Origin: Sipunculus nudus
Lineage: Eukaryota; Annelida; Sipuncula; Golfingiida; Sipunculidae
DNA: 64,000 nt
Assembly (NCBI GenBank): GCA_026874595.1
Contig: CM049308.1
Coordinates: forward strand, 17,542,001-17,606,000
Reading direction: 5' to 3'
The notes beneath the pieces are model-generated. The model searched no databases, was not told where the DNA came from, and saw only the letters and a list, made by a program, of their open reading frames with translations. How positions within the stretch are numbered: position 1 is the first letter of the stretch; each line of letters starts with the position of its first letter. Of the stretch, positions 24,812 to 40,100 are shown one piece after another. A program made the translations under genes and the position numbers.

Positions 24812-24817
24812 TTTATT
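24812..24817 (-). terminator. Candidate RAB3GAP2 polyadenylation signal
   Basis: TTTATT on + reads AATAAA on the minus strand, 376 bases past the RAB3GAP2 stop. A weaker ATTAAA lies nearer, at 25060-25065. Confidence 0.35.
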
Positions 24818-25192
24818 TAGTTTTCTGAAATAATTGACAGTAATTGATTGGTCCCATTAACCATAGTGCCTTGATGAACACTTAGTTTATCTGATCAGTA
24901 AAATTAAATGGGTGGTTAAGTTGGAAAAAATTATCAAAAGTAGAAAAAAGTCATTCAGGTTACAATAACAGTGAAGTTACTTAATTTATATCAACCACTG
25001 TAAACAGTTATAATACTTATATTTAAAAATAACAAATATCCAAATAAAGCAGAAACCACTTTAATATTCTCACTTCTCGACCACCACATCTGCAGGAATG
25101 GCAGAATTTTTTTCATGTTTTAAAACGACACATACTGATAAAATCATCTATTGACTGTGTATTATGGCTCATTTATCATTAACAACCAAGAA

Positions 25193-28100
25193 TTACATAA
25201 GAGATTGTACAAGATCTATAAGTGATATCGCTAAGTTGTATTCTGAGTGAGACTCCGGTAACTGGTTGACAGCTTGACCCACCAAGGCCAATGTGTCTTT
25301 CATGGCAATATTGGCATGTCGAAGGTCTTCAGGTTTCTGGAAGACAAAATAAGGATCCTTCTTTATCAACTGATGCACAGACACATTAGATTCTTCAAGG
25401 TTCATGTAATGAATTCATAGCACATAGTCATTTGTTTTGTAAATACTTTTTGTAAAGAATTCTCTTTTTGTTACTGATAATGATTTGAACTTGCAGACAA
25501 ACAAATACTTAAGGTCTTCTGTACAAAAGTGAAATCAGTTTATATTTTTCTGTAATTTTTTTAACTGGAGAAAAGGTGATTTTTCTGATTCAGTTTGGTA
25601 CTATAAACACCAAGTAATTTGATCTAAGAATAACCTTCCATCAATAATTATAACATTCAGATTTCTGTGAATATATAGGCCATAAATTGCACAATAAGAA
25701 AACATTTATATCTAAAATTTAGGTACATTCTTAAGTTTCCTTGTCAAGTTTCATGCAATAACAGAGTCACTATTGTTTATAGAGAAAATTTACACAAGTA
25801 ATAATACATCCAATAAGGATCTATGACAAGTCATAGTTTATGATCAGTGAATGTTTATGATTGGCACCATTTAAACATGTTGTGAAAAATACACTTTTTC
25901 TCAGATACTGAAATTTCTAGTTAACTCAAAAGTTTCTATGAGGAACGATAGTTGGTAACAAATTTACAAGAGCCCCTTGTTTAATGGTATTTTAATCATG
26001 AACTGCCAATGTATTTAAATAATGATACTGAGGGCTTCATTTCATTGACTGAATGGATTGTAAATATTGGGAATAAACCGTGGATCATATTTTGGTTTCT
26101 TAGCACTCAACAGGTATAACGCAACTCGCAACTCTTAGTCCAAGGCTAGTTACTATGGCAAAACATTTCTTTGTACATGACATAATGTTTGACTGACCAT
26201 GTTTTTAAGCCAGGACGATACAGTAGGTGAGCACTGTGACAGTTTTTCCACACTGCCTGGCGGGTCACAAACAAAGATGAAGTGTGCTAAACGCTGGCCA
26301 GCAATCATCAACAGCTGAGAGCCCATCGTCCTGTGGTCATTCACTGTGCGAAGGACCTGCAGAAATTATACAACTCATCATCTGACCACAGCAACACTTA
26401 CACTTACTGGAGAGTATCTGCAATTTATAACTCAGAGAAATTATTAGAATAATGAGAATAAAGAAAGGTCTGGCAAAAAATTATCAAAATAAGTGAAAAT
26501 GCAGATAATAGAGCAATGTCCAGTAACAAACTATCATACGCTATACATACAAATGTTGAGAAGTTTCAAGAATGTAATGAATGCTTTCTTGAAATTGTCT
26601 TTCCAATAGTACTAAATATGTCCAGCTGATGTCAGTACCAGTGGCTGCTTTCATAAAGACGGTAAAGATGCTAAATCCTCTAGAGATCCAATTATTTAAA
26701 ATTAAACTGTTCATTGTCTTTCTTTGGAGTCCACGCTAAACTTACAGAAGCCTAAAACATAAAGTGACAGACAAACAGAATGAAAAAAAAGAATGAAAAT
26801 ATTACCTCTCTCCACTAAAATTGGAACTTAAAGGTCGCAAATTGCAAATTCAGGCAAGGTATATTTTTATCATCTTCAAGAGATGTGGACATTTTCAGGA
26901 AGAAATTACTTTTACTCAAGTGCAATGTTTAAAAAGTTGTGTGTGTTAGTTCAGATTAACACTAACCTCTTCTGCTTGTTTATCAAACCCACTGGAGTAG
27001 AGTTCACAGACGTGGTGACGACGGAACACATCTAGGTCTAAGTCCATCTGTCGAGCGATATCATACACTCTGTCTGGCCACACCACTGCCGGGAAGTCTT
27101 TCAGTGCAGACAGGGACAAGGGAGCCGTGGACAGGTTCATTAAGCTGTCATTAGGGGTGGCAGGAGGGTCCCCCAAAGTTAGAATGGCTTGTGTTATGAC
27201 ACGATTCAAGAACTGAAAGATATTGACCAGAAAATTCATATTTAGCACTTTTATAACGAGTTTATTGACAAAGGAAGGTAGCTAACATTACACACACCCC
27301 CATTTAACATATATTGAAATATCTATGAAGCTGGGTATTTTATTAGTTATTGTATTTTAATATCTTAAAATTCAGGAGCATCATGCTGTGAAGTTAGTTA
27401 CAAATTGTATTATTTATAGCAAAATATTACATGAACAGATTTTAATATAGAATATATACCAAATGGTTCTTTCTTAATATATAAAATATCAAACAATATA
27501 AACATTAACTTGTTTGTATACATACTCATATTAATTTCACAATGCCCCTTCCCCCTACACTTCCTCCTCTAATCTTGATAAGTACTATTTTATGTTCTTT
27601 TGTGTAGTACTCAAAATAAGTAATAATAAATCTTCGTCTAATTAATAGGTAAAAACCAAAAAAATTAATATCAGGACCTTAATTCATGATTGGATGTCTC
27701 ACCTGTGTTCGCAGATTAATGATCGCAGCATCCAGGGAGCTGTTTGCTGGTAAAGTTGGATGGCAGTGCAGAGGCCTGAAAAATGCTCCACGACCCTAAA
27801 TCAAGAAAATAAACTTGTAAATTCAGTATGAATGGCTTTAGACAATGGATGTGTCTTTTTAGTATAAACAATAACATTTAGTCTACTACCTGGCTAAAAG
27901 CAGATCTTCTGAAGCAAAATTAGCATCCAATCTGGTGCACTAGAGGACAGACAAATCTTGTACGTTTGAGTATCCAAGCATATAAAGAAAAATTACCACC
28001 CTTATTTTTACCTGTGTGTGTACAGGTTAAAATAAGCGACAAATTATTCTTAATTGGCAGGGATTATGATTTGCATACAAGAGGTATTAAACATACTAGA

Positions 28101-31100
28101 ATGACTTCTGGAAGCACACACATCTGTAACCTGTGATATCAAAAAATAAAATTACACAAAGATCTATGATTCAGTGTGAATTCACATTATCAAATTCACA
28201 TTTGATAAAAGAAAACCTGCACACAGACATTAACCAATGTTACAGAGGCAATTATAATTATCCCTGTGCCAAAATTTACATTTTTGTACTTTCTGACTAA
28301 ATTTTTATGATACACATGTACATGGTCAGTCATATAAGGACATCACCGCATTGTACACGTACTAGAAATATATTAGATATCAGCAGAAGAGGTATCACTG
28401 AAACATGATACAGTATCATACAGGGATATCATACCGCAGTATCATAGAGACTGAGAGGCTTCAGGGTCTTCATGTTGAATGTCAGGCCAGCATTCATGAT
28501 GAATGCTAAGTGAGCATGGTGTTGTACAAGGTCAAGGTTACTCTCCTTCTGTTCTACTGCCAGTTCTACAAGAGGAGTTGGGCCCTGAACATTCTGCCAT
28601 GGGTCCTCCATGGCCGGAGGTGGGAACTCACTTGTTGTGGCACTAGCCTGAAAACAAACACAATCACTTACTTGAAATATCACTAATCGGTACAACAAAT
28701 TAGTAGTGAAACAGATGAGAGATCAGATACATAAATTTTTACTGTTAAAAAGTTCTGTAGAAAAATTGATAATATTATCTTCATAAAGGATACTGAAATA
28801 ATACAGATCAATAATTTTAAAAGAACTAAATATTATTAACATTATTCTATACCCCATATGTGTATGTATTTTAAAATTAAATCAACATGTTTATTTACAG
28901 ATCTTGCCGACGTTTCACAGAAATGTCCCATTCCTTATTCTAACATGATATGGCAAACACAACACAGCCAAAGAACCAGGTGTTGATACATGACTATATG
29001 AGAAGTTTGGGCTCATTGCAGTACCAATTTTATTTTATGAGTAATTCAAGGTTTCTATGTGAAAAAAACTAGTATCCCATATGTCACTGGTAAAAACTGA
29101 AACAGAGCTAGTTAAAGATTCCAATCTGTAACCTGTGAACAGATGTCAGACATTCTACTGCCTTGCCAATAAAGCAAGCCACCCTGGCATGGCCAGAAAG
29201 AATACTTTTCTGTGCTTTCTGTACCAAAACTGCAGGAAACTATCAGAGGGGGGTCACGCACATCAACTGGAGGGAGGCATCATTGAATTGGAACCAACAT
29301 GCAGGTCCTGCAGGATGTGTCATAAGATATATAATGGGAGAAAGTAGAAACATGGCTGATCATAAATTCAAACCGATAACCTGTGACACATAAGTCAAAT
29401 GATATACGGCTTTGCCTATACAGCAGACTCCACTGACAAGGTCAGTAGGATGCTCGTGTGCATGGTGACACGTACATTACAGTAACAATTATACAGGGAA
29501 CATATCTGGGACCCAGTTATAGTTTTACTATGCTTTTATTCACTACTAATTAAAATGTCCTTAACAGAGTGCACCTAAGAGCCATTATTACAGATATATC
29601 AACATATAATATAACTCACCTGGATAATGACATCAAGGAGTTCGACAACTTGACCCATGAACCTCTGAAGGGCAAGGTCACTAAGACCTACATCCTGAAA
29701 AAAATGTCAAAGTCAATATAAAGGTCAAATAATATAAGGCAACTAACTCAAAGCTGTTCAGTGAATTTCAGTTTTTTTAAGGTATGTTGATTGAAATTAC
29801 ACAAGTTTGATCCTCGATGTCACCTACCCTTCTACAGAGCCTCTCTTTGGGGGCCTTGCCAACTTTCTCCATGAGGAAGGCAGCAGCAGACACTCTTTTG
29901 ACTAGAAACATGTTCCACAGCATGGAGGCCACCCCTGTGCATGGAAGAAAAATATGAGTAATTTTGTATATAAGTACCATGTTTAAATATAATCTACATC
30001 AGTCTAAACCCGTTCCTTGATTATTAAAATGTATGACTCAATTAAATTTTATTGGGGGGGGGGGGGGGAGATATGTGATTTAAAATTAGTCAGAAGTCCA
30101 GTTACTTGCATTGTCTTACATCTGCAGTATTCAAGTATGAATTATCACTGATAAATGAGACTTATATCCTGTAATCTCAAATAATGAAAGTACAAGATGT
30201 GTGAATACCCATACTTTTGAAGAATCATAAGAATCAATTTCTGTTCAATGCAGAAATACCAATGTTAATTATGTTTCATTGTACTTGAGAAATAAACAAG
30301 TCATCACTATATTACCAGTATCTGAGGTGTCCATGGCCTATGTTTATTTGTTACAAATACTTGACTAACCATGTGCCAGACGTGGATTCTGTATCAGTTT
30401 CAACAGATTCAATGACTGCTCCAACCTGGACACCACCTGTAGATAACAAATTAGTTGTTAGGCAAAAAAAAATAATAAGCTTTGGTTCTTAGGCACTTTT
30501 TTCAGAGGTCAATGCTGGCCTATGGTTTTTTTTAACCCTTTTTGTATGTTTCAATAAAAATGTCATATGATCAGGGAAAAGCTTGATAATAACAGATTTT
30601 TTTTGCCAAACAAGTAAAAGCACTACATAACAAAGGAAGTTTTATCAAAATTGTATAATTTTATATTCTTGAAGAAATGTCCGATTGACTGGAGCCCACA
30701 ATTGGTAAGTTTCTATTGAAAATCAAAATAAAAAATTTTGATGCGGTGGTTTAAATTTATGCCAGTGGTGCCTGAGAACCATACCTTTTATTTTTTTCGG
30801 CATGGGTACACACTGATTTTACCATGCAATCAAGACTGCAATTAAATCAAATGACTGTCATTTTCTAAGAAACAAGTACAGTAAAGCCTCACCTAATGAC
30901 CATCCCACTTTAGTGACAACCTCAAAATAATGACCACTTGTTCACGATCAAAATACTTTTATCCTCTGTGCAAGACCTCGCTTGGATGACCAACCCAAAT
31001 GTGACCATTTTATCAAGGTCCTGTTGGTGTTACTGCATATGTAACAAGTAACAGAGCATGATGCTGTGTGATACAATTACAGGGAACATCTGGCATAGGA

Positions 31101-34100
31101 ATGCAGCATCAGGCTTTATCACTAATTAATATATATCATATAATAACTGACAGACTCCTTTGTTCATGATGACCAAGTGGCAGGTCCTTTCTGAGTAAAA
31201 ATATGTGCAAGCAGAGGACTGCAAAGGATTCTTAGATAGCTTAAAACAGGGTCTGACCTCTAGATCTTTGTTCCACAGTACAGCGTACTCCCAGCAGCAG
31301 TTGGCCAGCAGTATGTCTACATCCAGGCTGTAGGGAAGCTTGTGTTGTACTCGGAGTAGCTGATCTGAAACAGAGATAGAACATTAAATACCTGGCTTTT
31401 GTGTGATAAATAAACATAGGACATAGGATACATAGGACTTCTGTTATCAGAACTGTTACAACCAGCCAGATATGGATCTTTATAATAGCATTGGTAAAAC
31501 GAGATCACACTGATTTATGACTGTGCCTCTGTGATATATTATGAATAAACAAAGGCATCAGCTCAGAGAATCTGCAAAAAATAAACTAACACAGGATATG
31601 AACTTTTAACAGATTCTACCTCTGACAAAAAAAAACATATAGTTCACTATAGTAAATGGTATACAAAACAGGCAGGAAGGTTCTGTAATATAAATAAATC
31701 AGTTATTACACAGATAAATAAAGATTGAATTCACTTTACCCTTTATGTCTTATATATGGTAAGCAGCTAATTATTTTGAAAATTTAAAACATGGGATAAT
31801 TTCAGGTTAACTACACAGAGAAATTAATTAGCAATATAAGCATGATCTCAAGTATCTAAATCCACTTTAGAAATACCTATGACTTGGTTTGGTGTTTCTG
31901 ACTGTGACGGTTTCTCTGTAGTTTCGGCCTCTGTGTCCGTCGTTTCACTGTCCTGGGTGAAGGTCATGTGATACAGCCTCGCCGCAGGTACAGCCTGACT
32001 TGCCACCCACTTAGCAACCAGTTCAGCAAAAACTCCTGAAGATAATATCAGAGGTTTAATGTAATGTTAAATCCATGCAACAATTTAAAGTACTTATATC
32101 AAATTTAAGAATCATGATCAAAAGTTAAAAGGTCATTTGTTCCACCTTTCATCAAGTAAAATACAAATTACTCATCTATGTGGTATAATTTATAATGTCA
32201 ATAAATGTAATATGATATCAATAAAAGTTTGCCGCTGGGTTTTCATATATGGTTGTCTTTCAATATATACTGCCTTATTACTGCCTAAGGCCTACCTGGT
32301 GACCTGCTTGTGGATGATCTTTTTTGACACCTGTAGGTTTTCTGCACTATTAGACCAACAAGCCGACACTGAAGCAGATATCCACCATGTGAAATCCATG
32401 TTACAGCCCTTACATCATGCAGGATATCACATGTGGGAGCCACATTGGGGGATATGCTTGCAAGACCTACACTGCTTCACGTCCCAATATGTACAAAGTT
32501 GAGAATTATCATGAACAAGTAGCATTTTTCCCTACAAGCTGGATATTTCAGCTGACAAGTGTCATACATGACTCATTCACTGGCTTGGATTGAACTAGGT
32601 CCCTTCAGCCCTAAATGTCCAGTTTCTTAACTGCTGGGTCACATCCTATCACAAAGGAGGTTGGACCATTTTTTTTATTCCAGAGGAAGTATTTACGTTG
32701 GCTTTTTGTTTGCAGGGATTTCAAATTCTCAATATTCATGAATGGTACATTATTGGGAAAATAAACCTCTGTGAATAAGACACCACATCTACACTGGTAA
32801 ACAATTTATTTTAACAGCCTCTATGGCATCTCATGAATTTTGTGATGGTAGCATTAATTTAAGCATACATTTTATGTTATTCATAAATCAAAGATTGATA
32901 ATTTAAATAAAATTAATTCTTTTATATATTTGCCCGTATTGCATGAAGAATTACCACCAGTTCAAGGTTCCCTTGGGTCCTCATACTGTTGTTGAGATTT
33001 TGCATGCATATTAGGTAACTGATATGGTAAATGTTATGGCTAATGGTTATGTACATTGTGAAAGTTACTGTATGGTATTTTAAGAAAATGAAACCATTAT
33101 GAAACACTGAAGGATTGTGAATATTTATTCATGGTAATATGAAGCCAAGCACAGTAATTAATAATCACCTCTGCCTCCCTCCATGACATGTCTGACTGAC
33201 ACCACGGCTGGCTCTGTGTCTGCAGCCTTCAGGTTCATGTCCACATCCTGAGGCCTCATCTTCAGCAGACACTGGAGCTGTAGCAGGTCCTCCAGTTGCT
33301 TGATCAGCAGTGTCCACTGTGAGCCATCCAGCGTCACCGTCTCCCACTCACTGCTCGAGTCTGAACTTGACGTCAGCTCAGTGTCTGCCTGTATAATGCA
33401 AACAAGTAGATATATACAATCAAGTGTTTACTTGGAAAAGATTAAAGCGTCATTTATAATCAGATAATACAACACATTTAAGACAGTTGTTAAAAGTTAA
33501 CACCAGGTGGGGCTGCTATGTAGGTGAGGTATTATGTATTAATCATTAAAGTGATTTTATGCACACACAAAGTAGCCTGTCACTTCCCAACGTGTACAGT
33601 CAGTGATGTAGCACAAAAAGTACCAACACATATTATATACTTGTCACTTCAATGATGGAGATTGAGATCTGAAAAAGTTTAAAGCATACTTCACATGAAT
33701 GACACAATCAGTTACTGAAGGGAAAAAAATGGATATTTTACCTTATGACCATTGAGTGTTTCTATGGCAACAGTTCTTCCAACAAGTGCTGCCAGGAGAG
33801 CAGCCAGGATGTTCTGGGATTGAAAACAGTGTGATCGTAAAAGCTGCCACCAGGGGGACACCTTGCTGTTTTGCATGCAGACATCTGCAGCATCTATAGA
33901 AGAGACAAATAAAAGCGCTGATCTAACTACTCAACAACAGTGCTGACTTGTTCACATATAGACTGGTTTACACATACAGTCTGGCCACACAAAGTCGGTG
34001 CTGTCAGTGGCTCTGATCTAGTAACAGTGGCCATGTGCAAATTTGTCCAATCAAGTAACCATGCTAACATAGCATGTCTAATCAAATATCAGTGGGCACA

Positions 34101-37100
34101 TTGTCTGTCTAATCAAATAACACTGCTAAAATGTATGTCTAATCAAATAACAGTGCCCACATTGTCTGTGTAATCAAATAACAGTGCTAAATTAGTATGT
34201 CTAATCAAATAAAAGAGCCATCATACAGTCTATCTAATCAAATAGTAGTGCTAACACAGCATGTCTAATCAAATAACAATGCTAACATGGTCCAAATAAT
34301 CAAAGGACAGTGCTAACATAGCATGTCTAATCAGTCCAATCAAATAACAGAACTACCTAAGCAGGGCCAAACCACAGTCTGTCAAATCAAACAGCAATGC
34401 CAAAATACAGCATCTCTAATATATTGCCCACTTTGTTATGTCTAACCAAATGACAGTGTCTACATACATCCTGCCTGATAACATAACAGAACCAAGTTAT
34501 AATACAAACCAATACTGCTAAAATACAGTCAGTCTAATTAAATACCAGTATCCATTTACAGCCTGCTTAACCACATAACAGAACAAAGTTTTGGTATAAT
34601 TAATGCTAAAATAAAGTCAGAATATCAAATATCAGCCTCAAGTTATGATACAGCCCAATGCTGAAATATAGTCGGTCTAATAAATTACACTAGAGTCAAA
34701 CAGTTTGTCCAACCAATTACAGCCTGTCCACTAAATCAACAGTTGAGCACTGCAAACATATTGTTCACAATATATACATGCCAAATATATATTGCTTAGA
34801 AATGATACATATCATTGTCATAAAGCCCAGTGCTATTAAGCCTGAAGTAGTATAATAAACTGGGTTATTACCAAATCACCTTTGTTTACTTTCATTATGC
34901 TTGGTTTCACTGGTCATTACCTCTCCTTGTATCATGCAATGATGATATAATAGAACTAACTGAACAAATGTTTTTTACTCAACAGGTTATGTACAAAGAT
35001 GTTAAAAACAGGACATGTCAATCAAAGCAAGGTGAAAACAGGTACCATAACATATAACTTAACATATAACTGTCAATGCCACACTGTTATATCCATAACA
35101 ATCCATAACAGTAAAACTTGGTCATCTCTATCACTCTTCTTGGCCAGTGTGCCAGAATACAAAATATGGAAGCCAGGTTTGTCCACTGACTCTACTAAAA
35201 TGACCATCACTAAACACTGCAAAGTCATAAACATATGTCATTGCCAATGTTGCTTATTTGCCATGAGAAAAGCAGCTCTAGGATATGACAAAATTACATA
35301 ATGTGTCAAGATTATTTAAAATTATCAGATACATCACAAATACTTTTATGCACAGAAATTTCTGGTCTTTTGATCAATTTGTTTAGGTATTTTTGAGGTT
35401 GTCAAACTTTGCATCAGACACAGGGTTTTGGAGACAAGTTAACCAGCCAGTACAGATTATACAATCAGGAAGATAAGAAATGCACAACAAAACGTAACAA
35501 ATAATCTAAAAATGCAGATTCATGACAACAAACCTTGACAACATAACTTGACGGTCTGTAAGACTGATCCTGTGGGAGAGGATACAGGGATCATCCATAC
35601 ATGTCAGGTACCGTGACCAGTTACATAAATAATCATCACAAAATACAAATAAAGACATACTGTGGTTAACTTTATATCTGTGAGGCTGAAATTTCATGGT
35701 TTCTTCATTTTACTTCTTCATACCTCACTAATTTCTGGTTCAGTACCTAACTTATGACAACACAAGGCAATATAGTCTATATTAATTTAGTGCAGAATAT
35801 TTTTGTCTGTTTTTACATTTGCATCCAGTAACTTTACACCTTGGTGAGAGCTTGGTATCACCACAGTCACACAAATAAATATTAATCAACAGACTCTGGG
35901 AACAAAAAATAAAGTGTGAGCAGGTAATTATTTTTAAATCACTTGAGGCACAACAATAGGAATTTCACCAGTTTGCCTCAAAAATATAAAACATTTGCTT
36001 CAGTTCTGAAATGGAGTATATGACCAACACAAAATTTACTTAGGGTATATGTTCCACAGCACAATTAAGCAATTTTACTAAAGCCTTGGACTACATTTGC
36101 CAAATGAAATTGACATTTGTAAAATTGGGAGCCACAAATCTGTAGAACCATAAATTTTTGGTCAGACTAAAAACCAAAAAGGACAAAAAAACACAGAAAA
36201 GGACTCAAAAGCACCAAATGTGCCCCAATATTCTCACCCATTTCAACTTATTAATGGTCTTAAAGCAAATATTTTGTTGAATTTGGTACAAATATTTACA
36301 CAATTGTCAAAATAATCTGGCAACTGTCACCACCATTATCAACTGTCACGGCACCATCTGGTAGCTACTTTAAATACAAAATCACCACAAGCCCGATCAC
36401 AGTTGTCAGTATTTCAGTTACGTTGACTTTCTCAGTTTAATCATTTTTGCAAGCCGATTTGTACTGGATCCAATCAAACATACAATTTAAGACCATTTGA
36501 AAATAGAAGTAAGTGATAATCTTGATGCTTTTTGGTCCTTTTTGGTGATTTTCAGTCTTTTTTGGTTATTAGTCTGACCCATAAATTTTTATGTATGGCT
36601 TTTCATGTCTGGTTGGTTGTGGCAATTAACAGGTGGGTATTTTGTTTTTCTCTTTGAGTGCTGTGCAGTTTAATATTGTCAGAGGCAGATTCAAGATTAT
36701 ATGAAGGAAGACATTTACAATTTACACAAGGGAATTATTCCCCAAAATCTCCACAATAAAGGAAAGGGGATTGAGCCTTAAAATCCAGAAAAAAACTGCA
36801 AATAAAGGTAATTTCAGTAACGGGCAGGTTAAACAAAGTCAATCACCCTCTTTGGGTCTACCCCTGACTGTTCCACATGTTTGCATCAGTTGGTGTCTTA
36901 CCTTTAAGACTAGTGATCTGTTTGATAAGATGGTAAAGTGGGATCACACTCTTAAGTGACCTTTTATCAGTGGACAACCACAGGTGTAGAAGAAGATGCT
37001 GTAAATGATGAGAAGCATCACCTATAGTACATTATAAAGTATAGCACTGATTTAAAGGAAGCATCAACTAGAGTACATTATAAAGTATAACACTGACCTA

Positions 37101-40100
37101 AAATAAGCATCAACTATAGTACTGCAAGGTTGAACGGCTATTCCCCTGGGGGATCCTAAAGTCAGGGTGCGACTTCTACAACAACTTTTACGGTACATTA
37201 TATCTTGATACAATGCTAATGATAAAGAAGTACAAAATTTTTGGTATTAATGTATCTAAGTCCAAGGTTAGTCTCCCAAATTTGCTGACAGGACTTGCAT
37301 AAAAGTCCCAGGTGAAACAGTTGTGAGAGAGACTTTCTACATTCTCTGTATTTGCTTAAACTACATCCATGAAAATAACATGATTCACTGATTAATAATG
37401 GCTCTTACAAGAAATAAATGTCATTAATGACGTGTCTGGCAAGACTCAAAACAATTAATGGTGTTTCAGACAAGGACCAAAAAAAAAAATAAAACCCTGA
37501 CCAACTTGTATGACAAACCAAACAAGCTTCTCAATTATCACAGAGAAATACTGCAACAAAGACTGTTAGTCTAAAAATGTTTTAAGCCATTTAATACCAA
37601 CTGAAACATGAAGCCAATTTCTTGTATTCTTCATGACAACCCAGTACTTAATCATTTAGCCGTTAAGTGTAAGTATACTTCAACTAGGCATGTTCATTTA
37701 AATATATTTTACAGATTATCTTTCCATGAAATACCAAAGTTATCTATAATCCACTTTTCCTCCAATGGCCAGTCTAACTGATACTACAGTTAAGCATGAG
37801 TTATCAATATTGATACTCACCAGGAAGCTTTCCGGTGGAATTCCAGATAACTTTAATGTTGTAGCAAGTTCATCAGGAACCTGACATGACTGCAGACAGG
37901 AACCATACAGGAATGCAGCTGTCATTAAAAGAGATCAGAATAGTCTTTTAAAAATACCAATAAAAAAAATTACATATTAAACATTTGTATAAAATACTTA
38001 AAAACTTTTATCTAGTCTAATAGGAAAGGCATTCTCAATTGATTTTAGCCTCAAGTTCTTTATCTTAGGTATGAAACAAGTTATCTCAAACACTGTCTGT
38101 TATGAAAATTTGTCATTATCCTTTAAAAAATCTGATTATGACTACTCATTTTGTTTGAAGTGGTTCCATTTTAGGTGTATGTGACACTCAAACTATCTTA
38201 CAATTCCATGTGATGGATGGACTGTTACACAAAATTCATGTAAGTCTGTCATCTGTGAATGTATGACAAGGTAAATATTGATATGGCAAACTTTCAGGTC
38301 AGCCAATAATCTGTTGCCTGGTAACTGTTAAACTATGGTCTCCTCTGGTCCACTAGCAGTGTCATTCTGCCTTTAAATTACAAGAGCTCATATCCAAGGA
38401 AAGCCTCTCACATGTTCACTGTTGAGAACAATATTTTTCATTTCCTAGCAAAAAAAGCTCAGAATACATCTGTTGAAGTACTTGGAGACAATCTGAGATA
38501 TCTTGAAAGTGAGATGGATAAAATGGAATATGGTGTGACCCTGTTAATCTTAATACAGTAAAGAGTCACTACAAAAAGGTACCAAAATCTGTGAACATGG
38601 AAATAATATTAGATCTGAACTGAATAGATGGAATATGTACATCACACTTAAAATATGAGTAAGTGTGCATGCTTATAAATGCTTTATCTACCAATGTGAT
38701 ATCTTTGGACTGAATGGTCCTAAATATTATAAGTATTTTGTCATTCACTTTGTTTGCTTACTCGTTGTATACAATCAATATACTGTTTGTGGTAAAAATA
38801 AAGATATAAATAAAGATATATATATATATATATACGTATTAAAAGAGGTAACTTAGGAGAATCTTTGACTTAAATTCCCACCTAAGCCATTTTGTTTCTC
38901 TTCACTGAGGCCCTCACGGATGGATACATGCGTGCTGCCTCCTTCAGTTCCCTCACTCCCCATCTCAAATGTGCTTTCAAAACACTGCAGGAATTTGACT
39001 GGAGACAAGATTTTATCTTCAGCAAAAGTGACATGGAAACCTTCATCCAGAATATTACTGTATGCATCCAGTTCAGTTTTCAGCTGACCCAGCTCAGTGG
39101 TGTTTAGACCCAGAGCACTACATAACATCTACAATACATACAAACAAACAAGCTAGTTCTGCTAAATTATTGTGAATACAATGACTAGATGGCACCTTTA
39201 AAGAGTACTTGTTAGAGGGAGAAATCAACTAAAGTGATTGCTTAAATTTCACATTCTATCATTAAAATATTATGTAAAATGAAGAAAATCTACATTTATA
39301 ACCATAACTTCAAAACAGTTCAAATCAGTGTACAGTAAGACCAGTGAATCATCAAATATAATATTTTCAGTAATGTACAATTTCAGAGAAACTCCTTACT
39401 TTTCCTGATAATTGTTTTCTTGTCTGTTAATGAAGCCATGAATGAGCCTATGTCTGGGAGCTACTAGATGTGTCGGAACGACACGAATGCCCCCGCCTGA
39501 GGCAAATTAGAAACATTTGTTAAATTTTGAAAAAATGTTTTAAGTTCAGGTGTCATATGGTCAAAAGAAGGTCAACAAGGGCAAAATGCAAACTCGATCT
39601 GTTACTGGTCATTATCAAGCAACACACCAAAAATCAGGCCAGTATCTGCAAGCACTGTGAAAAAAGTCCATACATGTGCATTTTACATAAAAATTTCTGT
39701 CTTTCATGAAATTTTCTATGTTTAGGAGCCGTAAAACAATCAAAAGTAGGTCAACCGGGATGAAACGCGAACTGGATCTGTAACTGTCATTATCTGCCCA
39801 CACATAAAAAATCAGGGTGGTAACTGCAGGCATTGAGGAAAAAAAGTGCATACATATTCATTTGTTATGAAAATTTCTTTTTTCATGAAACTTCCTATGT
39901 TCAGGAGCAGTCAAATGGTCAAAAGTAGGTCAACTGAGACAAAACAAAAACTTGACCTGTAACTGGTCATTATCTGCCTACACACCAAAAATCAGGCACG
40001 TATCTGCAGGCATTACGAAAAAAAGTCAGTACATGTGCACTTTTTTATGAAATTTTCTAGTTAGAGCACCATCAAACTCAAAAGTAGGTTAACTGGGACC

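Larger units (their letters stand above)
22505..25192. other. Intergenic / convergent 3' UTR interval
   Basis: Between the two converging stop codons I see no exon with family resemblance and no long open frame on either strand. It should contain both 3' UTRs and whatever spacer remains. Only short low-complexity runs and candidate poly(A) signals are visible. Confidence 0.6.
25193..33893 (-). other. RAB3GAP2: RAB3GAP2 exons: C-terminal domain
   Basis: Twelve exons: 33742-33893, 33169-33388, 31877-32035, 31258-31364, 30370-30436, 29828-29934, 29620-29694, 28435-28647, 27703-27795, 26967-27212, 26198-26356, 25193-25336. They encode the RAB3GAP2 C-terminal domain. Family segments are [83 protein letters not shown] and IAGQRLAHF. 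The protein ends 47 codons into the last exon. Introns in this block are short (about 0.3-1.5 kb) except 33894-36901. Confidence 0.94.

Noticed and set aside
29100-29460. Possible tRNA-like or tRNA-derived SINE segments with 'AACCTGTGA' phrases
   Set aside because: No intact A and B boxes at proper spacing and no cloverleaf could be drawn.
32137-32502. 121-residue open frame on +
   Set aside because: No conserved motif, no splice context, and it lies in an intron of RAB3GAP2 beside repeat sequence; composition looks non-coding.
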